Source: an uncultured bacterium
GTDB taxonomy: Bacteria; Cyanobacteriota; Vampirovibrionia; Gastranaerophilales; Gastranaerophilaceae
Length of the DNA: 64,000 bases
Assembly (NCBI GenBank): GCA_900553895.1
Contig: USFB01000006.1
Location: 21,536 to 85,535 of the forward strand
Direction of reading: 5' to 3'
In this document: positions 36,156-43,927 of the stretch, one piece after another
Layout: each line of letters begins with the position of its first letter
How positions within the stretch are numbered: the stretch's first letter is position 1
Translations under genes and position numbers: made by a program
The notes under the pieces: generated by a model
Seen by the model: the letters and a program-made list of their open reading frames with translations, nothing else
Told to the model about the DNA's origin: nothing
The model's database searches: none

Positions 36156-37070
36156 TTATTTTTGTACACCTTGAGCACCTGAAACGATTTCAACAAGTTC
36201 TTGAGTGATAGCTGCTTGACGAGCTTTATTGTAATCGATTGTAAGTGTTGTAATCATTTCTTCTGCGTTGTTAGAAGCTGCAGACATCGCTGTCATTCGA
36301 GAAGCCAATTCACTTGCGTTAGCTTCTAATAATGCTTGGTATATCGAATTAGTAATATACATCGGAACTAACTGTTGCAATACAGAATGAGGTGAAGGTT
36401 CAAATTCCATAACAGCATCAAGTTCGTGTGTTTCTGCCTTCTCAACTTTAACAGGTAAAACTTCCCACTTAACAACATTATAGGACATCATATTATTGAA
36501 ATGTGTAGTTATAATATCTACACGATCAATTGTGCCATTAACAAAATCTTCCGCAATATCTTCTGCTATTAAGTTTGCTCCTGTAGCAGTCGGTTCATTT
36601 GCAATACTTATATAACCTTTTTTAAGTTCATAATTACCATTCCTATGTTTAAAAGCTGAAATAGCCTTTTGACCAATCGGATAAATTACAGTCTTAACAC
36701 CGTTTTGTTCGTTTTCAGCCACTCTTTTTAAAGCTGATTTAATAATGTTAGCATTATAAGCACCTGCCAAACCTTTATTTGATGTGATAACAAGCAAACC
36801 TTCAACTTTTACTTCTCTTTTTCTAAGTAGTTCAGGATAATTACCTAAAGCTCGTTCTACTCTCAAACCTTCTATAGAATACTCACCATCAACTGTCGCA
36901 AGCATTTTTCTGAATAAATGTAATAATTCATCGGAAAAAGGTCTGGCAGCTTTAACAATGCTTTCAGCTTTTTTTACTTTAGCTGCAGCAACCATTTTCA
37001 TAGCTTTAGTGATTTTCTTTGTATTTTGTACACTTGATATCCTGTTTTTTATATCTTTTAAATTTGGCAT
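36156..37070 (-). CDS. atpG: F-type ATP synthase gamma subunit
   Basis: 304 residues; the rotating central stalk. N-terminal helix IKNRISSVQNTKKITKAMKM and the C-terminal helix with MTAMSAASNNAEEMI are the two coiled-coil signatures. Last gene of the cluster in transcription order. It is separated from atpA by 737 bases holding a small gene and several repeats, whereas the other subunit genes are packed. AGGAT precedes the ATG. Confidence 0.95.
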   Translation of the reverse strand: MPNLKDIKNRISSVQNTKKITKAMKMVAAAKVKKAESIVKAARPFSDELLHLFRKMLATVDGEYSIEGLRVERALGNYPELLRKREVKVEGLLVITSNKGLAGAYNANIIKSALKRVAENEQNGVKTVIYPIGQKAISAFKHRNGNYELKKGYISIANEPTATGANLIAEDIAEDFVNGTIDRVDIITTHFNNMMSYNVVKWEVLPVKVEKAETHELDAVMEFEPSPHSVLQQLVPMYITNSIYQALLEANASELASRMTAMSAASNNAEEMITTLTIDYNKARQAAITQELVEIVSGAQGVQK

Positions 37071-37093
37071 AATTTATCCTTTTTCTGCTTTAG

Positions 37094-37160
37094 CCCTCTC
37101 CTAGGAAGTAGGTAAAATTTTAAGTTGAGCTTTGCGAAACTTAGAAATTCGGGTAAGGGG
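37094..37160. repeat. Dispersed repeat R2, copy A
   Basis: Starts CCCTCTCC; bases 37121-37160 match 37661-37700 at 36 of 40 positions (my alignment), all four differences being transitions. The shared part runs from AAGTTGAGCT through AGAAATTCGGGT. Contains no frame of note. Confidence 0.8.
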
Positions 37161-37172
37161 TTCAAATTAATG

Positions 37173-37240
37173 GATTGCCACATCGCCCGATTTAGTAGTT
37201 GTTCCTCGCAATAACATCACATTTAAAATGTGATGACATT
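37173..37240. repeat. Dispersed repeat R4 copy with perfect palindrome
   Basis: ATTGCCACATCG, then TTCCTCGCAATAAC, then the palindrome CATCACATTT-A-AAATGTGATG (37215-37235). The TCCTCGCAAT segment recurs at 60235-60247 next to another perfect inverted repeat. Confidence 0.55.
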
Positions 37241-37253
37241 ACAAGAATGTATT

Positions 37254-37607
37254 TTATCTCAATTTTAAATCCATACCCTTTTTAACAAGCAATGTAGCTA
37301 ACAAAATTAACAACACTGTTTCTAATAATGGGTTTGGAATCATAAAGAACATGAATGATTTTACAATTACATATACAAATAAGAAAGCACCAATTAACAT
37401 AAATGCAATTCTATTAAATCTCCATGCCCCTTCAGAATTGTCTTTGAAGTAGTTTACATATTCAACATCCGCTACGTGATGACATTTTGGAGAGTCTTTA
37501 CATATAAATTCGTTTTTATATTCTTCTGCACATTCCAAACACAAAGCCTTTCCGCAAGCCTTGCAAACTGCAAACGCATCTCTGTCGTGGTGATTGTAAC
37601 ATTTCAT
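37254..37607 (-). CDS. B-box-like zinc-finger protein with membrane hairpin
   Basis: 117 residues from the ATG at 37607, chosen because GGAGAA lies eight bases upstream; the TTG two codons earlier is too close. N-terminal C-x2-H-x7-C-x2-C-x7-C-x2-C pattern (CYNHHDRDAFAVCKACGKAL, then CLECAEEY) plus a later CKDSPKCHH form a B-box-type zinc site. Two hydrophobic segments (about 70-90 and 95-112) anchor it. It is unrelated to known ATP synthase parts yet lies between atpA and atpG. Function unknown; could be a passenger. Confidence 0.75.
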   Translation of the reverse strand: MKCYNHHDRDAFAVCKACGKALCLECAEEYKNEFICKDSPKCHHVADVEYVNYFKDNSEGAWRFNRIAFMLIGAFLFVYVIVKSFMFFMIPNPLLETVLLILLATLLVKKGMDLKLR

Positions 37608-37633
37608 AAACAATTCTCCTTTTCTTTTTTACC

Positions 37634-37700
37634 TCGCCTCTTGCGGGAGAGGGAAGAATTTCAAGTTGAGCTTCGCGAAACTCAGAAATTCGGGTGAGGG
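37634..37700. repeat. Dispersed repeat R2, copy B
   Basis: Matches copy A over its last 40 bases in the same orientation; the start GCCTCTTGCGGGAGAGG forms a small hairpin. With copy A it brackets the zinc-finger gene. Confidence 0.8.
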
Positions 37701-37715
37701 GTCAACCCTCTTAAA

Positions 37716-37750
37716 GTTATCGTTGGGCAGGTATGCCCAACCGACAATCT
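37716..37750. repeat. GTTGGGCA/TGCCCAAC hairpin (repeat family R3)
   Basis: GTTGGGCA-GGTA-TGCCCAAC followed by CGACAATC. Related to the first hairpin at 43839-43859 and to the decayed copy at 7502. Confidence 0.65.
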
Positions 37751-37768
37751 ATATGAGCGAAGCGAATA

Positions 37769-37807
37769 AAACTTCTTATTCCCTTATTGCCCTATTACCT
37801 TATTCCC
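37769..37807. repeat. Single arm of the octamer-repeat hairpin family
   Basis: CTTATTCCC, TTATTGCC, CTATTACC, TTATTCCC: the same degenerate octamers as the right arm of H1, abutting the atpA stop. I find no matching left arm, so this is a fragment or a solo array. Confidence 0.6.
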
Positions 37808-39319
37808 TTACAAGGTTTTTGAATAAGCTTCCAGCGCATCCTTCAACGCCTTCATATCATCATCGCTCAACTTAGCACCTTCATTTAACGCTTTGTTAAG
37901 TTCAGACATATTAGCTTCAAAGTATTCAAACCAACCTGTTTTGAACTCGTTAATTTTTTTGTTATCAACTTCATCCAAGAAACCTTCGTTTGCAGCGAAC
38001 AAAATAGTAACTTGTTGTGCAACAGAAAGTGGTTTGTATTGAGGTTGCTTAAGAACTTCTGTAAGTTTTTGACCTCTCAAAAGTTGTTTCTTTGTTGCTG
38101 CGTCTAAATCAGATGCAAACTGCGCGAACGCTTCTAATTCTCTGAATTGAGCCAAGTCCAAACGCAACTTACCTGCAACTTGTTTAATACCCTTAGTTTG
38201 AGCAGCACCACCTACACGTGATACAGAAATACCGGCGTTAATAGCAGGTCTTACACCAGAGTTGAACAAAGCTGTTTCCAAGAAAATTTGACCGTCTGTA
38301 ATTGAAATTACGTTAGTCGGAATGTACGCAGAAACGTCGCCGGCTTGTGTTTCAATAATAGGAAGTGCTGTAATACTACCACCGCCCAATTCATCAGAAA
38401 GTTTAACTGCTCTTTCCAACAATCTTGAGTGAAGATAGAATACATCACCAGGGTAAGCTTCACGTCCAGGTGGTCTTTTAAGAAGTAATGACATTGCACG
38501 ATAAGCCTGAGCGTGTTTAGTCAAATCATCATAAACGATAAGAACGTGTTTACCTTGTTCCATAAATTCTTCTGCAATCGCAACACCTGCAAATGGTGCG
38601 ATGTATTGCAACGGTGCAGGTTCATTAGCTGTTGCTGATACAATGATTGAATAATCCATTGCACCATGTTTTTCTAAAGTTTTTGCCAATTGAGCAACAG
38701 TAGATGCTTTTTGACCGATTGCAACATAAATACAGATTACATCTCCGCCTTTTTGGTTCAAAATTGTATCAATAGCAATAGCAGTTTTACCGGTTTGTCT
38801 ATCGCCGATAATCAATTCTCTTTGACCTCTACCAATCGGAGTTAAAGCGTCAATTGCAGTCAAACCTGTTTGAAGCGGTTGGTGAACTGATTTTCTTGCA
38901 ACAATACCCGGAGCAACTCTTTCAATCGGACGAGTTTTATCTGTAATAATTTCACCCTTGCCATCAATTGGACGACCTGTCGGGTTAATAATTCTACCGA
39001 TAAGCGCGTCACCAACAGGAACTGATGCGATTCTGCCGGTTGTCTTAACTGTCATACCTTCTTTAATATGAATATAATCACCTAAGATTACGACACCAAC
39101 ATTGTCTTCTTCAAGGTTTAAAGTAATACCCAAAGTGCCTTTTCCGTCTTCAAATTCTACAAGCTCGTTAGACATTACGTTTCTAAGTCCGTAAATTCTC
39201 GCAATACCGTCACCTACTTCCAGTACACTTCCGATATTGGATACTTCAGCCTTAGCTTCATAATTTCTGATATTCTCTTTAAGAATTGAGCTAATTTCAT
39301 CAGGATTTATAACTGCCAT
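37808..39319 (-). CDS. atpA: F-type ATP synthase alpha subunit
   Basis: 503 residues, non-catalytic nucleotide-binding subunit of the F1 head. Walker A GDRQTGKTAIAID near 170-182, the alpha signature PAINAGISVSRVGGAAQ near 363-379, and the N-terminal GDGIARIYGLRNV. Four bases separate it from atpH. Full length and conserved. Confidence 0.98.
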   Translation of the reverse strand: MAVINPDEISSILKENIRNYEAKAEVSNIGSVLEVGDGIARIYGLRNVMSNELVEFEDGKGTLGITLNLEEDNVGVVILGDYIHIKEGMTVKTTGRIASVPVGDALIGRIINPTGRPIDGKGEIITDKTRPIERVAPGIVARKSVHQPLQTGLTAIDALTPIGRGQRELIIGDRQTGKTAIAIDTILNQKGGDVICIYVAIGQKASTVAQLAKTLEKHGAMDYSIIVSATANEPAPLQYIAPFAGVAIAEEFMEQGKHVLIVYDDLTKHAQAYRAMSLLLKRPPGREAYPGDVFYLHSRLLERAVKLSDELGGGSITALPIIETQAGDVSAYIPTNVISITDGQIFLETALFNSGVRPAINAGISVSRVGGAAQTKGIKQVAGKLRLDLAQFRELEAFAQFASDLDAATKKQLLRGQKLTEVLKQPQYKPLSVAQQVTILFAANEGFLDEVDNKKINEFKTGWFEYFEANMSELNKALNEGAKLSDDDMKALKDALEAYSKTL

Positions 39320-39322
39320 ATC

Positions 39323-39880
39323 CTATCCTTTCATTATCTTCTTACTTAAATTATCCAATTTATGTCTGATACTATTATCAATGATTGTTTCATTAATATT
39401 AAATACCAAACCAGCAATAATGTTATTATCAACAGTCCAATTAACAATAACATTTTTCTTCAATTTATCTGCAATCCTATTTCTGATGTCATTTTTTCTG
39501 TCATCGCTTAAATCAATTGCAGAAGTTACGCCCACTCTTACAACATTATTTTCTTCTTCGAATTCTTTTTGAAATTCTTTAGCAATTTCGCCTATAATAT
39601 TAACTCTTTTTTTCAAATTCAAAGCTATCAAAAAGTTGTATACAATTGGCATCAAATTATTTTGGAATAATTTACACAAAATAATTTGTTTTTCTTCAAT
39701 AGAAATTGAAGGATTATTAATTACGTTGGAAAGTTCAGCAGAAGAGCGAATATTTTCATCCACTTCTTTTAAATCATCCAAAATATCTACTTTTGAGATA
39801 CCTTGATTTTCGTTCGCCAACTCCATAAGAGCTTTCGCCCATCTTTTTGCAATTAATTCAGAATTTTGAGAAACCTTCAT
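39323..39880 (-). CDS. atpH: F-type ATP synthase delta subunit
   Basis: 185 residues; the delta/OSCP subunit joining F1 to the peripheral stalk. N-terminal helical domain starts with IAKRWAKALMELANEN; the C-terminal part has IIAGLVFNINETIIDNSIRHKLDNL, the family hallmark (written here as two halves: IIAGLVFNIN and IIDNSIRHKL). Between atpF and atpA, spacing three bases to atpA. Confidence 0.93.
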   Translation of the reverse strand: MKVSQNSELIAKRWAKALMELANENQGISKVDILDDLKEVDENIRSSAELSNVINNPSISIEEKQIILCKLFQNNLMPIVYNFLIALNLKKRVNIIGEIAKEFQKEFEEENNVVRVGVTSAIDLSDDRKNDIRNRIADKLKKNVIVNWTVDNNIIAGLVFNINETIIDNSIRHKLDNLSKKIMKG

Positions 39881-39901
39881 TTTCCTTTACCTTTCAAAAG
39901 T

Positions 39902-40417
39902 CTAGCTCTTATAACTATTTAGAGCTTCCAAACTTTCATCAATTAATTTTTGGTGTAAATCATAATTGTTGTTTAATTCGTTTACAATATGATTTCTTGC
40001 AACTTCAATAGAAGCCTCTGATGCTCTTCTTAAAATATCGTTCTTCAAAAGAGCTGACTTGTTTTCAACAAGTTTTTTAGAATTTTCTTTAATGCTTTCA
40101 ACAGTATGATTAGCATCTTCTATAATCTTTTCACCGACAAGTTTTGCATTTTGTTCAGATTTTTTGATAATTCCGTCGATTTCTTCTTCTACGTGAGAAA
40201 CCTTTTCTTCAATTCCACGTAAATGAGATTCTGATTCAGATTTCTTACGCTTTGAGTCCTCAATATGGTTTTCAATAGCCTTCTTCGCACTTTCTAACTT
40301 TGAAGATAAATCTGCTTTCTTAAATATAATTATAAAAACAGCCAAAAATATAACGAAATTGAATAAATTCGTTCTTCCTATATATTCAAAAAATGCATTT
40401 ACAGCTTCCATTGTCAA
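39902..40417 (-). CDS. atpF: F-type ATP synthase b subunit
   Basis: 171 residues: an N-terminal membrane anchor (about 16-32, FNFVIFLAVFIIIF) and a long charged helix with lysine, glutamate and serine. It forms the peripheral stator stalk, here as a heterodimer with b'. Similar in layout but clearly different in sequence from the b' gene 12 bases upstream. Confidence 0.92.
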   Translation of the reverse strand: MTMEAVNAFFEYIGRTNLFNFVIFLAVFIIIFKKADLSSKLESAKKAIENHIEDSKRKKSESESHLRGIEEKVSHVEEEIDGIIKKSEQNAKLVGEKIIEDANHTVESIKENSKKLVENKSALLKNDILRRASEASIEVARNHIVNELNNNYDLHQKLIDESLEALNSYKS

Positions 40418-40429
40418 ACCCCGTGTTTA

Positions 40430-40900
40430 TTAATGATACAAAATTTCATTTACTTTTTCATTGTCAAAGCCCTGAACTTCACTTCTATAGCCCAAAATAC
40501 GTTCTACAATATCATTTGCTAAATCGTTCATCCTAGACTTCAAACCTTCCTTTGTTTCGTTTGAAACATTGTTCAACTGCTCATACGCAGCCTTCAACTC
40601 ATCATTAGACACAGACTGTTCATTTTGAACAATCTGTGCTTTTTTAGATTTATACTCATCAATAGAATTCAAGTATTCGGAACGTGCAGCATTTCTAGCA
40701 TCTAACAACTTTTCTTCATGTTGATTAGATAACTCGTCTGCTTTTTTCAAACATTCTTCAGCTTCTTCTATATTTCCATCGATAAAAGCTTGTCTTTCTC
40801 TCACAATCTTTTCCATAGGTGTATATAAAATCTTGTTCATCAAATACACAAAACAAAGAAAAGATACTATTGATACTAAAAATGTTGCATTAAATTCCAT
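40430..40900 (-). CDS. atpF': F-type ATP synthase b' subunit
   Basis: 156 residues with anchor VSIVSFLCFVYLMNKILYTP near 9-28 and PMEKIVRERQAFIDGNIEEA following, the b' pattern of Cyanobacteria and purple bacteria. The rest is a long coiled helix. Having separate b and b' genes between c and delta is diagnostic of the cyanobacterial type of operon. Confidence 0.9.
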   Translation of the reverse strand: MEFNATFLVSIVSFLCFVYLMNKILYTPMEKIVRERQAFIDGNIEEAEECLKKADELSNQHEEKLLDARNAARSEYLNSIDEYKSKKAQIVQNEQSVSNDELKAAYEQLNNVSNETKEGLKSRMNDLANDIVERILGYRSEVQGFDNEKVNEILYH

Positions 40901-40913
40901 AATAAACTTCTTC

Positions 40914-41156
40914 TTACCAAATACCTACTAATTTCAAAGCGATAACCAATGCATAAATAGCACAAGCTTCTGATAAAGCAGCACCAACCATAAAGAATAC
41001 TAAAGCTTTACCAAAGATTTCCGGTTGCCTAGCGATTGATTCCAAAAAACCTTTAGTTGCAATACCAATACCAACACCGGCACCAATAGCACCAAAACCC
41101 ATTGCAACACCAGCACCTAATTGTGCTAAGTCTGAAATTGTTTTAACTTCTTCCAT
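40914..41156 (-). CDS. atpE: F-type ATP synthase c subunit
   Basis: 80 residues, two transmembrane helices with a glycine-rich first helix (GAGVAMGFGAIGAGVGIG), polar loop ARQPE and the ion-binding glutamate in GAALSEACAIY. Sodium-type c subunits need a glutamine in helix 1 and a serine or threonine after the glutamate; here the aligned residues are isoleucine and alanine, which points to proton coupling. That is inference from alignment by eye. Confidence 0.95.
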   Translation of the reverse strand: MEEVKTISDLAQLGAGVAMGFGAIGAGVGIGIATKGFLESIARQPEIFGKALVFFMVGAALSEACAIYALVIALKLVGIW

Positions 41157-41197
41157 CTGTTTTAATCTCCTTCTTATATTAACTCAAATGTTTTGAA

Positions 41198-41890
41198 TTA
41201 TTCCTCTTCTACAGCTGACGAAATATAAACAGTCGTCAACAAAGCAAATACCAACGCTTGAACACAAGCGACCAATACCTCAAAAAACATTACCGGCAAT
41301 GGTAATACATAAGCACAAATACCTAGAAGTGCTGTCATTAAACATTCACCTGCCAGTATGTTACCAAATAAACGTAATGCTAATGTCAACGGTCTTGTAA
41401 TCATATCCATTAGCTCTAATAATGCCATAAAGATTGACATTGGCTTGAAATCATGCAAGAAATAACGAAATTTCTTTTTTGCAACACCTGCACCTACATA
41501 ATAAATCAGCACTATAATAGCTAATGCTGCTGTTACGTTTATATCATTAGTAGGTGATGCAATTTCACCCGTTTTCAATTGAACCATTCTTAATGGCAAT
41601 TGTCCCATTAAGTTTGCAGTTATAATAAACAAAAACAAAGATGCAATCAAAGGAATATGTTTTCTACCCTCTTTTGGCATTAAACTATCAACCAGACCCC
41701 AAAATGCACCTAAAATCTTCTCAAACATTAACTGAAGCTTTGTTGGTACGATATTAAGCTTCCTAGTAGCAACAAATGCCACAACAATTAAAAACGCCAT
41801 CGCAGCCCACATTGTAACCAATGTATCCATATTAAACGCCATTGCATGACCTGCTATAACTTTATTAACTATCCAATGTCCTTCACTCAT
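41198..41890 (-). CDS. atpB: F-type ATP synthase a subunit
   Basis: 230 residues from the ATG at 41890, which has GAGAGG nine bases upstream; a further 34 codons are open but lack a ribosome site and are repeat-derived. Essential arginine is in LALRLFGNILAGE near 160-172; five to six hydrophobic segments. Forms the ion half-channels beside the c ring. First gene of the cluster; no atpI-like gene is seen upstream. Confidence 0.94.
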   Translation of the reverse strand: MSEGHWIVNKVIAGHAMAFNMDTLVTMWAAMAFLIVVAFVATRKLNIVPTKLQLMFEKILGAFWGLVDSLMPKEGRKHIPLIASLFLFIITANLMGQLPLRMVQLKTGEIASPTNDINVTAALAIIVLIYYVGAGVAKKKFRYFLHDFKPMSIFMALLELMDMITRPLTLALRLFGNILAGECLMTALLGICAYVLPLPVMFFEVLVACVQALVFALLTTVYISSAVEEE

Positions 41891-41946
41891 TGAATGACCT
41901 CTCTCTTTTTCATAAAAAATGTAGCACAAAAAAATTGCAAGCGCAA

Positions 41947-41972
41947 CCTTCTTTTTCTGAAGAAAAAGAAGG
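41947..41972. terminator. Perfect hairpin between cysE and atpB
   Basis: CCTTCTTTTTCT (41947-41958) and its exact complement 41961-41972. On the minus strand it is followed by TTGCGCTTGCAATTTTTTT, so it may end cysE transcription before atpB. It may also be a dispersed repeat. Confidence 0.5.
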
Positions 41973-42090
41973 CAAAAAGACCTTTCACACAAGGTCGGAT
42001 GACATTGTAACCACTACTAGATTAAATTGTTTTACCTAGTCATCCTCTTGAACAAACTACTGGATTAAAGTAAGCAAAAAGAAAAGAATA

Positions 42091-42729
42091 CTATTTATTT
42101 ATATATTCTTTCAATTCTTGTAGTTCATACTTCAAACGATTAATTTCACATTTAATAGGGTCAGGAATTCTATTGTGCATCAAAATACCATCAGGATTCA
42201 TAAATTTTTGTTGCACGACTCGTCCCGGCACACCAACTACAGTACAGTGTTCAGGAACATCATCTACCACAACAGAGCCGGCACCAACTCTTGTATTATC
42301 GCCTATAGTAATATTTCCCAAAACTTTTGCACCTGCACCTATAATCACATTATTACCTATTGTTGGGTGGCGCTTTCCGTGTTCATTACCGGTTCCACCA
42401 AGAGTTACTTGCTGATAAATCAGAACGTCATCGCCAATAATCGTTGTTTCACCAATAACAACACCTTCACCATGGTCTATAAAAAATCTGTTACCGATTT
42501 GAGCTTTTGGATGGATTTCAATTCCTGTAATGATTCTTGTTAAATATGAAATAAATCTTGGAATAAAAGGAACACCCCAATAAGCAAGTTTGTGCGCAAT
42601 TCTATGAGAAATTAAAGCTTGTAACCCGGGATAACAAAATAAAACCTCCGCTAAATTTGTCGCAGCAGGGTCTTTTTCGTAGATAACTTTAATATCTTCT
42701 TTAATTTTATTAATTGCGCGCTTTAACAT
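42091..42729 (-). CDS. cysE: Serine O-acetyltransferase
   Basis: 212 residues, short form of CysE. Helical N-terminus, then left-handed beta-helix hexapeptides with the catalytic HGEGVVIGE, GGTGNEHGKRHPTIGNNV and GAGSVVVDDVPEHCTVVGVP. It acetylates serine to O-acetylserine, the substrate of CysK encoded upstream on the same strand. An element of the hairpin family separates the two genes. Confidence 0.95.
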   Translation of the reverse strand: MLKRAINKIKEDIKVIYEKDPAATNLAEVLFCYPGLQALISHRIAHKLAYWGVPFIPRFISYLTRIITGIEIHPKAQIGNRFFIDHGEGVVIGETTIIGDDVLIYQQVTLGGTGNEHGKRHPTIGNNVIIGAGAKVLGNITIGDNTRVGAGSVVVDDVPEHCTVVGVPGRVVQQKFMNPDGILMHNRIPDPIKCEINRLKYELQELKEYINK

Positions 42730-42797
42730 TAAATTGCCTTTCTTTAATGTGATTATAATTCAAGTTAAAATTTTAATAAATAACCAACTGGAGAATG

Positions 42798-42930
42798 TTA
42801 TGAATGGAAAATGGAAAGTGGAAAATTGAAAATTATTTTAAATATTATTCTTATTAAAATTCGTTAAATTAACGTAATTTTTAATAAAAAATAACTAATA
42901 CAATTTTCCATTTTCCACTTTCCATTTCAT
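42798..42930. repeat. Nested hairpin element H4 with heptamer-repeat arms
   Basis: Left arm is four heptamers ATGGAAA, ATGGAAA, GTGGAAA, ATTGAAA (42804-42831); right arm CAATTTTCCATTTTCCAC, TTTCCATTTCAT (42901-42930) pairs with it. The core TTATTAAAAT-T-CGTTAA-A-TTAACG-TA-ATTTTTAATAA is a strong palindrome. Lies between cysK and cysE. Confidence 0.8.
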
Positions 42931-42945
42931 CAATTTTTGTAAAAA

Positions 42946-43812
42946 CTACCAAACAGACAAATACCTTTCCCCGCTATCAGGTATAATTGCGACAACCAAT
43001 CTTTCAGGATATTTTTCTGCTAAAACTTTAGCGGCACAAACATTTGCGCCGGCTGAAATTCCACAAAATACACCATACTTTTTAGCAAGTTCGATTGCTT
43101 GAGTTTTTGCATCTTCACTTTTCACAGTTAAAACCCCATCCAAATTGTTGTCTTTGCAGATTTCAGGAATAAAGTTTGCACCTATTCCTTGAATTGCATG
43201 AGGTCCTGCATGACCTTCATTAAACAACGGACTTTCTGCCGGTTCTACTCCATAAACAATTGCATCCGGGAAATATTTTTTTATGCCTGTTGCCGTTCCG
43301 CCGGTGCCAATACCTGCAACCACAACAACTTCACGACCTTCAACCGCATCTTTAATCTCTTGTGCTGTTCTTTCGTGTGCCTTTGGATTATCAGGATTTG
43401 CAAATTGCATAGGAATAAAACTATTGGAATAAGTTTCTTTTAGTTCTTTTGCTTTATCAACAGCACCCTGCATACCTTTTTCTTTTGGTGTTAAAACAAG
43501 CTCTGCCCCATAAGCTGCAATATTTTTACGACGTTCAACAGACATACTTTTAGGCATGCAAATTATAAGTCTTAATCCTAAAACCGCACAACACATCGCA
43601 AGCCCTATACCTGTATTTCCGCTCGTAGGCTCAATTATAACAGTATCTTTATTGATTTCGCCTCTGTCCATTGCGCCTTTTAACATTGAATAAGAGGCTC
43701 TATCTTTTACGGAACTTGAAGGGTTGAAATATTCGAGTTTTAAACAAATGTTATCATTGTATTTTACAAGCGGTGTATTGCCGATTAGTTCTAAAACGTT
43801 ATTGTATATCAT
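42946..43812 (-). CDS. cysK: Cysteine synthase (O-acetylserine sulfhydrylase)
   Basis: 288 residues, PLP enzyme making cysteine from O-acetylserine and sulfide. PLP lysine in SSVKDRAS near 34-41, PTSGNTGIGLAM near 62-73 and the phosphate loop GIGTGGTATG near 167-176. Somewhat shorter than E. coli CysK (323), lacking C-terminal residues. Functionally paired with cysE downstream. Confidence 0.93.
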   Translation of the reverse strand: MIYNNVLELIGNTPLVKYNDNICLKLEYFNPSSSVKDRASYSMLKGAMDRGEINKDTVIIEPTSGNTGIGLAMCCAVLGLRLIICMPKSMSVERRKNIAAYGAELVLTPKEKGMQGAVDKAKELKETYSNSFIPMQFANPDNPKAHERTAQEIKDAVEGREVVVVAGIGTGGTATGIKKYFPDAIVYGVEPAESPLFNEGHAGPHAIQGIGANFIPEICKDNNLDGVLTVKSEDAKTQAIELAKKYGVFCGISAGANVCAAKVLAEKYPERLVVAIIPDSGERYLSVW

Positions 43813-43835
43813 TTCAAACCCTTCTTTCTTGGTAG

Positions 43836-43912
43836 TTATTGTTGGGCTGAAAGTCCAACCTACTTTCTTATTGTCGGTGGGAATCGCTTACGCTTTTCCC
43901 ACCCTACGTTTG
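43836..43912. repeat. Dispersed double hairpin R3, best copy
   Basis: First stem GTTGGGCT-GAA-AGTCCAAC; second stem GTGGGAA and TTCCCAC around CGCTTACGC. Shares AATCGCTTACGCTTTTC (43882-43898) exactly with 7547-7563. Lies between tyrS and cysK. Confidence 0.75.
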
Positions 43913-43927
43913 CAAATCTCACGTAAA

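Noticed and set aside
41891..41992. A longer atpB start adding 34 residues
   Set aside because: The extension reads through the 12-base hairpin repeat and has no ribosome site, while ATG 41890 has GAGAGG.
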